Below are positions 1-8,735 of a stretch of DNA of 64,000 bases, piece after piece. The notes under the pieces were generated by a model. It saw only the letters and a list, made by a program, of their open reading frames with translations, did no database searches and had not been told where the DNA came from. The first letter of the stretch is position 1, and every line of letters begins with the position of its first letter. The translations under genes and the position numbers were made by a program. The DNA comes from Pseudomonas asturiensis (GTDB taxonomy: Bacteria > Pseudomonadota > Gammaproteobacteria > Pseudomonadales > Pseudomonadaceae): assembly GCF_900143095.1 (NCBI RefSeq), contig NZ_FRDA01000005.1, positions 248,001 through 312,000 of the forward strand. Direction: 5' to 3'.

Positions 1-1
1 T

Positions 2-523
2 CAGATACAGATCAGGCAAATGGCCGACCCGCAGGCGCAGGCAGCGCTGAACGACACCTGCCGGCGGATCACCAGTATTGCGGCGGTTCACGAGAAGCTG
101 TACCAGGCCGATCAGGTGGAGGCCGTTAACGCAGGCGCCTACCTGGCAGAAGTGATTGCCGGCATTCAGGGCTCGGCGTCCAGCCAGACATTCTTTCAGG
201 TGGACATGGACGAAGTCGTGCTGTCGCTGGACAAGGCCATTCCATTGGCGCTGGTGCTCAACGAGCTGATCACCAATGCCCTGAAATACGCTTACGACGA
301 AGCATCGCCCGGCCGTGTCAGCATCCGTCTGAAGGCGGTCGATGGCCAGATCAGCCTGATCGTCGCGGATCAGGGCAAGGGCTTGCCCCAGGGGTTTGAT
401 GTCAGAAAAAACTCGTCCGTCGGTATGCGCATCATCCGCTCGCTGGCCCAGCAGCTCAAAGGTGACATCGCCTTTGTGGACAGCGCCCCGGGCCTGGAGT
501 GTCGGTTGCTGTTTGCGCATTGA
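2..523 (+). CDS. Sensor histidine kinase, C-terminal part (HisKA_2/HATPase_c type), 5' truncated by window
   Basis: The reading frame is open from base 2, so the gene starts before the window; the first ATG at 20 is internal. What remains is about 173 residues: the end of the HisKA_2 dimerisation region followed by a complete HATPase domain. The N box reads LVLNELITNALKYAY, followed by a G1 motif ADQGKGLPQG and a short G2 region around SSVGMRIIRSLAQQL. This layout is typical of HisKA_2/HWE-like kinases such as PdtaS, where the phospho-acceptor His lies in an RxKNNLQ-type box; that box is outside the window. Sensor domains and partner regulator are therefore unknown. Downstream lies a REPIN cluster and a convergent LysR gene, so nothing here points to its signal. 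Confidence 0.8.
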   Translation, partial: QIQIRQMADPQAQAALNDTCRRITSIAAVHEKLYQADQVEAVNAGAYLAEVIAGIQGSASSQTFFQVDMDEVVLSLDKAIPLALVLNELITNALKYAYDEASPGRVSIRLKAVDGQISLIVADQGKGLPQGFDVRKNSSVGMRIIRSLAQQLKGDIAFVDSAPGLECRLLFAH

Positions 524-565
524 GGTAGGTACACGGGCATAGGGCACCTGCAGTCAGCCGACTGT

Positions 566-850
566 CAGATGCCCTGTGGACAAGTCCATCCCTGCAGGCT
601 GGGGGTGATCGTGGGGGCGGACTTGTCCGCGAAGGAGGCGCATCCGCATGGAGATGCAGCGTCTGATAGGCAGTCTTCGTGGACAAACGGAACGCCGCCC
701 GGTCCACTCCTACGGGCTGAGTGTGATCGTGGGAGCGGACTTGTCCGCGAAGGAGGCACATCCGCATGAGGTGCAGCGTCTGATAGGCAGTCTTCGTGGA
801 CAAACGGAACGCCGCCCGGTCCACTCCTACGGGCTGAGTCCGCTCCCGCA
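566..850. repeat. REPIN cluster with a tandemly duplicated unit
   Basis: The 347-base gap between the kinase and the LysR gene is filled by Pseudomonas REP palindromes of the GCGGACTTGTCCGC class. A unit of about 117-118 bases occurs twice (roughly 606-723 and 724-841), and a degenerate partial copy precedes it at about 569-600. Both full copies carry the same unusual insertion between the two halves of the second REP (GTGGACAA, then 14 extra bases, then GGTCCACTCCTAC). They are therefore a duplication of one unit, not two independent insertions. Several overlapping open frames here are by-products of the repeat. Confidence 0.85.
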
Positions 851-870
851 AGTCTGTATTGCGCCAACTG

Positions 871-1761
871 TTACTGTGGCCATTGCTCCAGCAGCATCGC
901 GACGAATTTCTCGGCAGCGGGCGACAGTGATGCGCCGCGCCTTGAGACGAGCCCCAGCGTTCTGATCACCACCGGATCAACCAGCGGAACGCTGACCAGG
1001 GTCGGGTGATCATCGGCCGGCATTGCCAGGCTGGGCATGGCCGAGATGCCCAGACCTGCTTCGACCATCCCCAATGACGTCGACAAATGCTGCACTTCGT
1101 AGAACCACTTCGGACGCCAGCCGAGCCCGGCCAGGGCGTGGTCGAGGATCATCCGGTTACCGCTCAGGCGTCCTACACCGATCAACCGGTAATCGCTCAG
1201 CTCGATCCAGGCCACTGACTCACGCTTCGCCAGTTCATGGTCGCGTCGGCATGCCAGGACGAACGGCTCTTTTACCAGTGGCACGAATTCGATGTCCGGG
1301 TGCTGCCCGCTCATCATGTTGATACCAAAATCCGCTTCGCCCCGCAGTACTGCTTCCAGACCTTCGTTGGCGCTCAGGTCGAGCAGGCGGATGCGGATCT
1401 GGGGATAACGCTCGTTGTACAGCCGGATCACGCTGGGCAGGAAATAGAACGCAGCGGTCGGGATGCAGGCGAGGGTGACCTGACCAATCTGACGCTCGGC
1501 CAGTTCACGGATGTTGAGAATCGAATCCTCGAAGTCATCGAGCAGCCGGCGCGCCTTGGGAAAGAAATCGCGTCCCACGCTCGTCAGACTGACCCGTCGC
1601 GTGGTGCGATCCAGCAACGACGTGCCCAAGCCCTGTTCGAGCTTCTTGATGCGCCGCGTGAGCGCAGGCTGTGAGATATGCAGCACTTCGGCGGCCTCGT
1701 GAAAGCTGCCAAGTTCGGCGATCTTCACGAAAGATCGGATATCTTGCAGTTCATATTCCAA
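871..1761 (-). CDS. LysR-family transcriptional regulator next to tricarboxylate-type locus
   Basis: The 296-residue protein has the LysR layout: an N-terminal winged helix-turn-helix (residues about 4-62, with SFHEAAEVLHISQPALTRRIKKLE) and a C-terminal periplasmic-binding-protein-like effector domain. The start is a TTG at 1761-1759, chosen because GGGGAA sits at Shine-Dalgarno distance upstream and the family N-terminus follows directly. The gene is divergent from the GalD/PrpF-type isomerase, with 166 bases between them holding two inverted repeats, so it probably controls that operon in response to a carboxylate. It resembles GalR-type regulators of pseudomonad gallate loci, but the inducer cannot be read from sequence. 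Confidence 0.88.
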   Translation of the reverse strand: MEYELQDIRSFVKIAELGSFHEAAEVLHISQPALTRRIKKLEQGLGTSLLDRTTRRVSLTSVGRDFFPKARRLLDDFEDSILNIRELAERQIGQVTLACIPTAAFYFLPSVIRLYNERYPQIRIRLLDLSANEGLEAVLRGEADFGINMMSGQHPDIEFVPLVKEPFVLACRRDHELAKRESVAWIELSDYRLIGVGRLSGNRMILDHALAGLGWRPKWFYEVQHLSTSLGMVEAGLGISAMPSLAMPADDHPTLVSVPLVDPVVIRTLGLVSRRGASLSPAAEKFVAMLLEQWPQ

Positions 1762-1809
1762 GTTTTATTCCCCGCTGCCGAACATGGAAAGGCGATTCGA
1801 TCACGTCAC

Positions 1810-1869
1810 ATTATTTCCTTAAGTGGAATAATGGCTACGATCTTTGCATTGGATAAGCAAAATAATCCA
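1810..1869. promoter_or_regulatory. Divergent LysR/isomerase promoter with two inverted repeats
   Basis: Two dyads lie in the 166-base divergent gap. At 1810-1832, ATTATT and AATAAT arms flank a TTAAG core and an inner C/G pair also matches. At 1850-1869, TGGAT and ATCCA are separated by 10 bases. LysR proteins usually bind interrupted dyads of this sort (T-N11-A type) in divergent promoters. Assigning them to this regulator is inference. Confidence 0.45.
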
Positions 1870-1927
1870 TGTGACTCTTGCTTCCAACACATCAATGCCT
1901 CCAATTGATCACCAAGAGTCAGACATT

Positions 1928-3010
1928 ATGCAACCGATTCCCTGCGTCCTCATGCGCGGCGGCACCTCCAAGGGGCCGGTATTCCTCGCCAGTGATCTAC
2001 CTTCTTCGACCGCTGAGCGTGATGAGCTTTTGCTGGCGGTCATGGGCTCGGGACATGAGCTGGAGATCGACGGCATTGGTGGCGGCAGCCCGCAGACCAG
2101 CAAGGTTGCCATCGTCAGTCCTTCTGCGCACCCTGATGCCGATGTCGATTATCTGTTCGTGCAAGTGATGGTGTCCCAGCGCCGTGTCGACACCGCGCCC
2201 AATTGCGGCAATATGCTCTGCGCCGTCGGGCCTTTCGCCGTCGAGCACGGGCTGGTGGCGGCGACAGGGGATGTGACCCAGGTACGGATTCGCAACCTCA
2301 ACACAGGCACCTTTGTCTGCGCCGACGTCAGCACGCCAGCCGGTCAGGTCAGTTACGACGGCGACACGCAGATTGACGGCGTACCCGGCTCGGCGGCACC
2401 TGTGCAACTGACCTTTCTCGACGCTGCGGGCAGCAAGACCGGCAAGCTGTTCCCGACCGGCCGACAGACCGATACCTTCGACGGCATACCGGTGACCTGC
2501 ATCGACATGGCGATGCCGATGGTGATCATCGAGGCGTCGTTGCTGGGCAAGCGTGGAGACGAGAGCCCGGCCGAACTGGATGCCGACACCGACTTCCTGC
2601 GCCGGCTCGAAGCGCTGCGCCTCAAAGCCGGTGCGGCTATGGGGCTGGGCGATGTCAGCGACAAGGTGATCCCCAAACCGGTACTGGTTTCTCTGCCCAG
2701 TGCAGGTGGCACACTCAAGGTTCGTTACTTCATGCCGCATAACTGTCATAAGGCGTTGGCCATCACCGGCTCGATTGGCCTGGCGACAGCCTGTGTCAGC
2801 GACGCCACGGTGGTGGCGAAGTTGCTGGGGATCAGTGGTCACGAGCGCTTGCAGCAGGTACGACTTGAACACCCGAGCGGGGCCATCGACGTTGCCATGA
2901 GCTACGTAGGACCTGATCAGCAGACCATCCGGGCTTCAGTGGTGCGTACGGCGCGCCGACTGTTTTCCGGCGAAGTGTACGCGCCACTCGCTCAGCGACT
3001 GGCCGGTTAG
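1928..3010 (+). CDS. PrpF/GalD-family isomerase (4-oxalomesaconate tautomerase or aconitate-type isomerase)
   Basis: The protein is 360 residues from the ATG at 1928; an upstream in-frame ATG at 1844 would add an unrelated leader inside the promoter region. It belongs to the PrpF family of cofactor-free isomerases with a diaminopimelate-epimerase fold. The N-terminal MRGGTSKGPVF motif and APNCGNMLCAVGPFAVE, with the catalytic-type Cys, are clear. GalD of P. putida converts the keto form of oxalomesaconate to the enol form in gallate breakdown; PrpF isomerises 2-methylaconitate or trans-aconitate. No galA, galB or galC is in the window, and the next genes are carriers for di/tricarboxylates. 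An aconitate-like substrate is therefore as plausible as oxalomesaconate. Confidence 0.82.
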   Translation: MQPIPCVLMRGGTSKGPVFLASDLPSSTAERDELLLAVMGSGHELEIDGIGGGSPQTSKVAIVSPSAHPDADVDYLFVQVMVSQRRVDTAPNCGNMLCAVGPFAVEHGLVAATGDVTQVRIRNLNTGTFVCADVSTPAGQVSYDGDTQIDGVPGSAAPVQLTFLDAAGSKTGKLFPTGRQTDTFDGIPVTCIDMAMPMVIIEASLLGKRGDESPAELDADTDFLRRLEALRLKAGAAMGLGDVSDKVIPKPVLVSLPSAGGTLKVRYFMPHNCHKALAITGSIGLATACVSDATVVAKLLGISGHERLQQVRLEHPSGAIDVAMSYVGPDQQTIRASVVRTARRLFSGEVYAPLAQRLAG

Positions 3011-3076
3011 GCCTTAACCGCCTGGCCTGTTTGTTCAAACCCGCATCAGAACAACTCCAATAATGGGTGATGCCTC

Positions 3077-4381
3077 ATGAAAATCGCAAAATCGCTGTAT
3101 TTCCAGATCATCTGCGCCGTGATCCTCGGGGTCCTGGTCGGCCATTTCTGGGCTCAGCAGGCCGTTGCCCTCAAACCACTGGGCGACGCATTCATCAAGC
3201 TGATCAAGATGATGATCGCCCCGGTAGTCTTCTGCACCATCGTCACCGGCATTGCCGGCATGAGCGACAAACAGTCGCTCGGGCGCCTGATGAGCAAGAC
3301 GCTGCTGCTGTTTCTGGGGTTGACGGTGATCAGCCTGATCATCGGTCTGGTTGCGGTCTACGTGTTTCAGCCAGGTACCGGCATGAACATCGATCCGGCC
3401 AGGCTCAGCACGGCAGGTCTTTCCCAGTACACCGAGTCTGCGGCCAAGCTGGGCGTCGTGGATTTCTTCATGCACATCATCCCGGACACTTTCATTGGCG
3501 CGTTCAACAAGGGTGAAGTGTTGCCGGTGTTGTTTATCGCCGTGCTGTCCGGCTTTGCCCTATCGTCGCTGGGCGAGCGCGGCAAGCCGGTACTGAATGT
3601 GCTGGAATCGGCGTCGCACATGGTCTTCAAGATCTTCTCCTACCTGATGCGCTTTGCCCCGATTGGCGCGTTCGGTGCGCTGGCGTTCACGGTCGGTCAG
3701 TACGGCATCACCTCGCTGGGCTCGCTCGCCAAGTTGATCATGACCCTGTACGTCGCCTGCGGTTTCTTCGTATTCGTGGTGCTGGGCAGCATCTGCCGCG
3801 CCAACGGTTTCAGTCTGTGGAAGCTGCTGCGTTACTTCCGCGAAGAGTTCCTGGTGGTGCTGGGTACGTCTTCCACCGAGCCCGTGATGCCGCGCATGCT
3901 GGAAAAACTCCAGGCGCTGGGCTGCAAGAAGGGGGTGGTGGGGCTTGTGCTGCCGACAGGGTATTCCTTCAACCTGGACGGCACGGCGATCTACCTGTCG
4001 CTGGCGGCGGTCTTTATTGCTCAGGCCTGCAACATCGAACTGAGCATGACCCAGACCCTGACCATGCTGGCGATCATGTTGCTGTCCTCCAAAGGCGCGG
4101 CAGGGGTGACCGGCAGCGGTTTCGTGGCCCTGGCCTCGACCCTCACGGTGATCCATGACATTCCGCTGGCAGGCCTGGCCTTGTTGATCGGCATCGATCG
4201 GTTCATGTCCGAAGCCCGCGCGCTCACCAGTCTGGCCAGCAACGCGGTCGCCACTGTGGTGATCTCGCTGTCGGAAAACGCCTGTGATCGTCAGGTGTTG
4301 ATGCAGCAACTCGACAACCGCGCGACGGCCGTTGTGCCTGATCCCGAATGGGAAAAGCCTCAGGTCGCCGAACGTAGCTGA
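3077..4381 (+). CDS. Dicarboxylate/cation symporter, DAACS family (DctA/GltP-like)
   Basis: This 434-residue inner-membrane carrier has the DAACS signatures. The serine-rich hairpin region reads VVLGTSSTEPVMPRM and the substrate/sodium site reads LPTGYSFNLDGTAIY, followed by TGSGFVALASTL in the second hairpin and SLASNAVATVVIS in the last helix. The N-terminus MKIAKSLYFQIICAVILG is typical of DctA. The family imports C4-dicarboxylates or dicarboxylic amino acids with protons or sodium. It lies 66 bases after the isomerase on the same strand and is followed by a CitMHS carrier and a porin, so it probably feeds the same pathway. It may be a specialised paralogue and not the housekeeping DctA. 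Confidence 0.88.
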   Translation: MKIAKSLYFQIICAVILGVLVGHFWAQQAVALKPLGDAFIKLIKMMIAPVVFCTIVTGIAGMSDKQSLGRLMSKTLLLFLGLTVISLIIGLVAVYVFQPGTGMNIDPARLSTAGLSQYTESAAKLGVVDFFMHIIPDTFIGAFNKGEVLPVLFIAVLSGFALSSLGERGKPVLNVLESASHMVFKIFSYLMRFAPIGAFGALAFTVGQYGITSLGSLAKLIMTLYVACGFFVFVVLGSICRANGFSLWKLLRYFREEFLVVLGTSSTEPVMPRMLEKLQALGCKKGVVGLVLPTGYSFNLDGTAIYLSLAAVFIAQACNIELSMTQTLTMLAIMLLSSKGAAGVTGSGFVALASTLTVIHDIPLAGLALLIGIDRFMSEARALTSLASNAVATVVISLSENACDRQVLMQQLDNRATAVVPDPEWEKPQVAERS

Positions 4382-4427
4382 TCCAGCCTCAAAAAACTTT
4401 CACCCGACACGTATCATCCGCCTTCGG

Positions 4428-4445
4428 GCCTCGCCATCGCGAGGC
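4428..4445 (+). terminator. Stem-loop between the DAACS and CitMHS genes
   Basis: GCCTCGC and GCGAGGC form a 7-base-pair stem around a 4-base loop. No T run follows, so it may be an attenuator or mRNA-stabilising hairpin and not a full terminator. Confidence 0.35.
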
Positions 4446-4499
4446 TCGACAGGCCTTGCCGTGCGCGTCGTTCATCCATAACAAGAAGAGAATGTCCCG

Positions 4500-5804
4500 A
4501 TGCTTGCCTTCCTCGGCTTAGCCATGGTGGTGGTTTTCACCTACCTGATCATGTCCAAACGCTTGTCACCCATCGTCGCGCTGACCCTGGTGCCGGTGCT
4601 CTTCGCACTCATCGGCGGCTTCGGCGGCACCACCGGCAAGATGATGCTCGACGGTCTGAAAATGGTTGCACCGTCCGCCGCGCTGTTGCTGTTCGCGATT
4701 CTGTTTTTCGGATTGATGATCGATGCCGGTCTGTTCGACCCGTTGATTCGCAAGATCCTCAAGCGCGTCAACGGCGATCCGATGAAAATCGCCGTCGGTA
4801 CTGCCTTGCTGTCACTGACCGTGGCGCTGGACGGGGATGGTACGACCACCTACATGATCACCTGCGCGGCGATGCTGCCGCTGTACAAGCGCATCGGCAT
4901 GAACCCGATGATCCTGGGCATCATCTCGATGTTGTCGCTGAGCATCATGAGCGGCATGACGCCTTGGGGCGGGCCGGCCACCCGGGCCATCGCCGCGCTG
5001 GGGCTGGATGCCGGCGAGTATTTCGTGCCGCTGCTGCCCACCATGATCGGCGGTGCGGCCTGGGTGGTGTTCACAGCGTTTCTGTTGGGGCGTAGCGAGC
5101 GCAAGCGTATCGGTAACGTGCAACTGCAAAGCGGCGGTGGCGGCTGTTACATCGATGCCATTCTGGGCGATACACCGCACAAGCGTCCCAGGCTGGCGTA
5201 CGTGAATCTGGCGCTGGTGATCGTGGTTATGATCGCGCTGGTCATGGGCCTGATGCACTCGGCGATCCTGTTTCTGCTCGGTTTCGTGATCGCGCTGATG
5301 ATCAACTACCCGCAACTGGACATCCAGAAAGAGCGGATTCTGGCCCACTCCGGCAACGCCATGACCGTGGTGCTGCTGGTCTTCGCCGCCGGTATCTTCG
5401 CCGGTATCTTTTCCGGTACCAAGATGGTCGATGCCTTGGCGCAAACCCTGGTGAGCTGGATTCCGCCTGAGTGGGGCCATCTGTTCCCGCTGGTGGTCGC
5501 CATCACCAGCATGCCGCTGACGTTCGTGCTGTCCAACGATGCGTATTACTTCGGGGTTGTGCCGATCCTGGCGAACGCAGCGGCCGCCTATGGGATCAGT
5601 CCGCTGGAAATCGCCCGGGCCTCGATTCTCGGCCAGCCGGTGCATCTGATGAGCCCGCTGGTGGCCTCGACCCTGCTGCTGGTGGGCATGATCGACCGTG
5701 ACATCGGCGACTTCCAGAAAGCCACCCTCAAATGGGCCGTGCTCACGTCACTGGTGGTGACCGCGCTGGCACTGTTGACGGGCGCGATCACCCTGTTCGT
5801 CTGA
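4500..5804 (+). CDS. CitMHS-family citrate/tricarboxylate transporter
   Basis: The 434-residue polytopic protein starts MLAFLGLAMVVVFTYLIMSK, preceded by AAGAAGAG at Shine-Dalgarno distance. It has about 11-12 hydrophobic segments and the CitMHS features around LDGDGTTTYMITCAAMLPLY and SGMTPWGGPATRA. Members of this family (CitM, CitH of Bacillus) import metal-citrate complexes with protons. It sits between a DAACS carrier and an OprD porin on the same strand, downstream of a PrpF/GalD-type isomerase, which suggests import of a tricarboxylate processed by that isomerase. The exact acid is not determinable from sequence. Confidence 0.87.
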   Translation: MLAFLGLAMVVVFTYLIMSKRLSPIVALTLVPVLFALIGGFGGTTGKMMLDGLKMVAPSAALLLFAILFFGLMIDAGLFDPLIRKILKRVNGDPMKIAVGTALLSLTVALDGDGTTTYMITCAAMLPLYKRIGMNPMILGIISMLSLSIMSGMTPWGGPATRAIAALGLDAGEYFVPLLPTMIGGAAWVVFTAFLLGRSERKRIGNVQLQSGGGGCYIDAILGDTPHKRPRLAYVNLALVIVVMIALVMGLMHSAILFLLGFVIALMINYPQLDIQKERILAHSGNAMTVVLLVFAAGIFAGIFSGTKMVDALAQTLVSWIPPEWGHLFPLVVAITSMPLTFVLSNDAYYFGVVPILANAAAAYGISPLEIARASILGQPVHLMSPLVASTLLLVGMIDRDIGDFQKATLKWAVLTSLVVTALALLTGAITLFV

Positions 5805-5828
5805 CGTAAACCCCTTCGCATGCTTCCA

Positions 5829-5848
5829 CCCGCCCGTTATCGGGCGGG
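5829..5848 (+). terminator. Stem-loop between CitMHS and OprD genes
   Basis: CCCGCCCG, loop TTAT, CGGGCGGG: a perfect 8-base-pair stem 25 bases after the CitMHS stop. There is no T tract, so processing or attenuation within the operon is more likely than complete termination. Confidence 0.45.
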
Positions 5849-5882
5849 CGGATAGCTGCGCCTCCAATAACAAGAAAGAGCC

Positions 5883-7139
5883 ATGAGCATGAACACATTT
5901 TTCCAACGCGCAGCCTTGCCTTCACTGCTGTTGAGTGTTGCCCCCTGGGTCAGCGCAGACGGTTTCATTGAAGACAGCAAATTGAAACTGCAACTGCGCA
6001 ACGTGTATTTCAACGAAAACTTTCGTGACGAACACGGCCTGAGTGCCCGCGCTGCATCGACGGCCAAGAGCGAGCGTACCGAGTGGGCGCAAGGGCTGCT
6101 GCTGGATTATCAGTCCGGCTTCACCCAAGGCATGCTGGGTTTGGGCTTCGATGCCTCGGGCCTGCTGGGGATCAAGCTGGATTCCGGCAAGGGACGCAGC
6201 GGCACGGGCTTGTTGCCGGTCCACAGCGATGGCCGGGCGGCCGACGAGTTTTCGAGTCTGGGAGCCGCCGCCAAGGTGCGTCTGGCCAAAACCACCGTGA
6301 AGTATGGTTCGTTGCTGCCCAAGACACCGGTGCTGGTCTACAACGATGCCCGGCTGTTGCCGCAGGTCTATCAAGGCGCCCAGTTCACCAGCACAGACAT
6401 CGAAAATCTGACGTTGACGGGTGGACGGCTCGATCAGTTCAAGTTGCGCGACTCCTCGGACAGCCGCTCGATCATCCCGGATGGCTTCAGCGGCAAGGGC
6501 TCTGACTTTTCCTATGCCGGGGGCGATTACCGGCTCGGCAAGACGATTCGTCTGAGCTATTTCTACGGTGAGCTGGAGGAGTTCTATCGTCAGCAGTTTG
6601 CGTCCATTCAGCATGATCTGAAGCTGGGTTCCGGCGTGCTCACCAGTGATCTGCGCTATTTTCACAGCGTGGATGCGGGCGCTGCGCGCGGCGGCAAGAT
6701 CGACAATGACATGCTCAGCGGTCAGTTGACCTATGCGTTGTCGGGGCACAGCGTCGGGGCCGGCTATCAGGTGCTGAGTGGCGATGCAGGCCTTCCTTAT
6801 ATAAGCGGTGCGACGGTGTATTCGTTCAGTAACGTGGGCATCGGCAAGTTCATCGAGGAAGACGAGAAAACCTGGATGGTCAGCTATGGCTACGATTTCG
6901 CCCGTCTCGGTGCGCCGGGGCTGACGTTTTCCACCCGCTACCTGCGGGGCGACAACGAGAAGTCAGGCCCGGCGCAGCTGCGTGAGTGGGAGCGGGATGC
7001 CGAGATTGCCTACGTCTTGCAAGGCGGTGCCTTCAAGGGGCTGGGCATCAAACTGCGTAACTACGTGTACCGATCCGATTTCGCCCGAGGGCGCGACAGC
7101 AATCGGCTTTACCTGACTTACGACATCGCACTCTGGTAA
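5883..7139 (+). CDS. OprD-family outer-membrane porin
   Basis: The 418-residue protein has an N-terminal signal peptide with probable cleavage after WVSA (about residue 20), then DGFIEDSKLKLQLRNVYFNENF, the characteristic start of OprD barrels. The alternating beta-strand pattern continues to the C-terminal NRLYLTYDIALW, ending in an aromatic residue as expected for outer-membrane barrels. OprD/OpdX porins of pseudomonads admit carboxylic acids and basic amino acids. As the last gene after two carboxylate carriers, it is probably the outer-membrane entry for the same acid. AAGAAAGAG supports the ATG at 5883; an ATG six bases later is an alternative. Confidence 0.9.
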   Translation: MSMNTFFQRAALPSLLLSVAPWVSADGFIEDSKLKLQLRNVYFNENFRDEHGLSARAASTAKSERTEWAQGLLLDYQSGFTQGMLGLGFDASGLLGIKLDSGKGRSGTGLLPVHSDGRAADEFSSLGAAAKVRLAKTTVKYGSLLPKTPVLVYNDARLLPQVYQGAQFTSTDIENLTLTGGRLDQFKLRDSSDSRSIIPDGFSGKGSDFSYAGGDYRLGKTIRLSYFYGELEEFYRQQFASIQHDLKLGSGVLTSDLRYFHSVDAGAARGGKIDNDMLSGQLTYALSGHSVGAGYQVLSGDAGLPYISGATVYSFSNVGIGKFIEEDEKTWMVSYGYDFARLGAPGLTFSTRYLRGDNEKSGPAQLREWERDAEIAYVLQGGAFKGLGIKLRNYVYRSDFARGRDSNRLYLTYDIALW

Positions 7140-7163
7140 GAAGAAAACCTTTCCAGAAAAGCA

Positions 7164-7188
7164 CAATGCCTGGGCAAGCCAGGCATTG
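7164..7188. terminator. Bidirectional terminator between OprD and NCS1 genes
   Basis: CAATGCCTGG and CCAGGCATTG form a perfect 10-base-pair stem with a 5-base loop between convergent genes. On the minus strand it is followed by TGCTTTTC, giving a weak T run for the permease transcript. Confidence 0.65.
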
Positions 7189-7210
7189 TCAGTGATGGGC
7201 GAAACCTTGA

Positions 7211-8662
7211 TCAGACGTGGCTGGCCGTCGGCGCCATGTTGGCGGCCTGGACCGGCGAGCCTTTGGTCAGCCCGTAATACAGCACGCCGCCCAGAATACA
7301 GCCGGTGAACCAGGCGAAATTGGCGATGGGCTTGAACCAGGGAATGAAGGTGAAGCACAGGCCGACCAGCGCGGTCAGCAGCAGCGCTTTTACGGCGACC
7401 CAATTCACGCCGTTGCTGTACCAGTAGCGACCGCTCGGGGTGTCGTTGAACAGGGCGTCCACGTCGATCTGCTGTTTCTTGATCACGTAGTAGTCCACCA
7501 ACAAAATGCCGAACAGCGGGCCGATGCAGGCGGCGAGTACGTCCAGGGTGTAGTGGATCACCTCCGGGTTATTGAACAGGTTCCAGGGCGTGATGAAGAT
7601 GGATGCCACGGCGGCGATCATGCCGCCTGCGCGCCAGCTGATGCGGCTCGGTGCCACGTTGGCGAAATCGAAGGCCGGGGACACAAAGTTGGCGACGATG
7701 TTGATGCCAATGGTTGCAGTGACGAAGGTGAACGCGCCCAGCAGCACGGCCGTCGTGTTGTCGATGCGCGCTACGGTGGCAATCGGGTCGTGGATCATTT
7801 CACCGAAGATGGGCAGCGTGCCTGACACGATCACCACGGTCACCAGCGAGAACGCCAGAAAATTCACCGGCAGGCCCCAGAAGTTGCCACGGCGCACGTC
7901 CGCCATGCTGCGGCAGTAGCGGCTGAAATCACCGAAATTCAGCGTCGGACCTGAAAAGTACGAAACCACCAGCGCAATGGCCATGACCACCTGACCGAAC
8001 GCCGCCCAGCCCGACAGCTCTTTCTCGGCCAGCGTGAAGCTGATGTTATCCCAGCCTGCGCGCCAGACGATCCAGCCTGCCAGGGCGAACATCACGGCGT
8101 ACACGGCAGGGCCGGCCCAGTCGATGAAGCGTCTGATCGATTCCATGCCGGTCCAGAACACCGCAGCCTGAACCACCCAGAGCGCGAGAAAACCGTACCA
8201 GCCCAGCCAGGACAGACCGAGAAAGGTCACGCTCTGATAGGCCGCCAGTTCCGGGAAGAACCGCAGCACCACGATCACCAGAGCACTGGACGCCAGGTAG
8301 GTTTGAATGCCATACCACGCCACGGCAATAAGCCCGCGAATGATGGCCGGAATGTTGGCCCCGAACACGCCGAACGCCAGGCGGCAGATGACCGGGTAGG
8401 GCACCGCCGCTTGCTGGCTGGGTTTGGCAACCAGGTTGGCGATGACCTGAATGATGCAGATGCCGACCAGCAGCGCGATCAGCACCTGCCAGCTGGCCAG
8501 GCCAAGGGCGAACAGGCTGGCCGCGAAGACGTAACCGCCGACGCTGTGCACGTCGCTCATCCAGAACGCCAGAATGTTGTACCAGGTCCACTTTTGCGGG
8601 ACCGGTCCCAAATCATGGTTGTGCAGGCGCGGACTGTACCCGGCTGGGCGTTGGTCTGTCAT
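7211..8662 (-). CDS. NCS1-family permease (allantoin/hydantoin/nucleobase type)
   Basis: From the ATG at 8662 the protein is 483 residues; AGGGAG lies 8 bases upstream. A longer frame begins at 8770 but would read through the operator region. Features of the nucleobase:cation symporter-1 family are clear: the N-terminal PVPQKWTWYNILAFWMSDVHSVGG, then VAWYGIQTYLASSAL, SGPTLNFGDFSRYC and TPWNLFNNPEVIHYTLD, over about 12 membrane segments. NCS1 carriers import purines, pyrimidines, allantoin or hydantoins with sodium or protons. It is divergent from a GntR regulator and a hydantoin/allantoin-type racemase, so allantoin or a related hydantoin is the best substrate guess. Confidence 0.88.
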   Translation of the reverse strand: MTDQRPAGYSPRLHNHDLGPVPQKWTWYNILAFWMSDVHSVGGYVFAASLFALGLASWQVLIALLVGICIIQVIANLVAKPSQQAAVPYPVICRLAFGVFGANIPAIIRGLIAVAWYGIQTYLASSALVIVVLRFFPELAAYQSVTFLGLSWLGWYGFLALWVVQAAVFWTGMESIRRFIDWAGPAVYAVMFALAGWIVWRAGWDNISFTLAEKELSGWAAFGQVVMAIALVVSYFSGPTLNFGDFSRYCRSMADVRRGNFWGLPVNFLAFSLVTVVIVSGTLPIFGEMIHDPIATVARIDNTTAVLLGAFTFVTATIGINIVANFVSPAFDFANVAPSRISWRAGGMIAAVASIFITPWNLFNNPEVIHYTLDVLAACIGPLFGILLVDYYVIKKQQIDVDALFNDTPSGRYWYSNGVNWVAVKALLLTALVGLCFTFIPWFKPIANFAWFTGCILGGVLYYGLTKGSPVQAANMAPTASHV

Positions 8663-8719
8663 GTGCGTTACTCCCTCGCTGATTCGTGATGGGATCGGGG
8701 TACGATCGTTGGTTTTTTT

Positions 8720-8735
8720 GTATACGATCGTGTAC
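8720..8735. promoter_or_regulatory. Candidate GntR operator, permease side
   Basis: GTATACGATCGTGTAC is palindromic except for one symmetric pair, and the same core TTGTATACGATC recurs just upstream of the GntR gene. It lies 58 bases upstream of the permease ATG. FCD-type GntR repressors bind short dyads of this size. Confidence 0.6.

Noticed and set aside
566..850. Possible CRISPR-like array
   Set aside because: Only two full repeat units of about 117 bases with palindromic REP ends; no short spacers and no cas genes in the window.
456..965. Four overlapping short open frames near the window start
   Set aside because: They are translations of the duplicated REPIN and repeat the same peptide twice; extragenic repeats, not genes.
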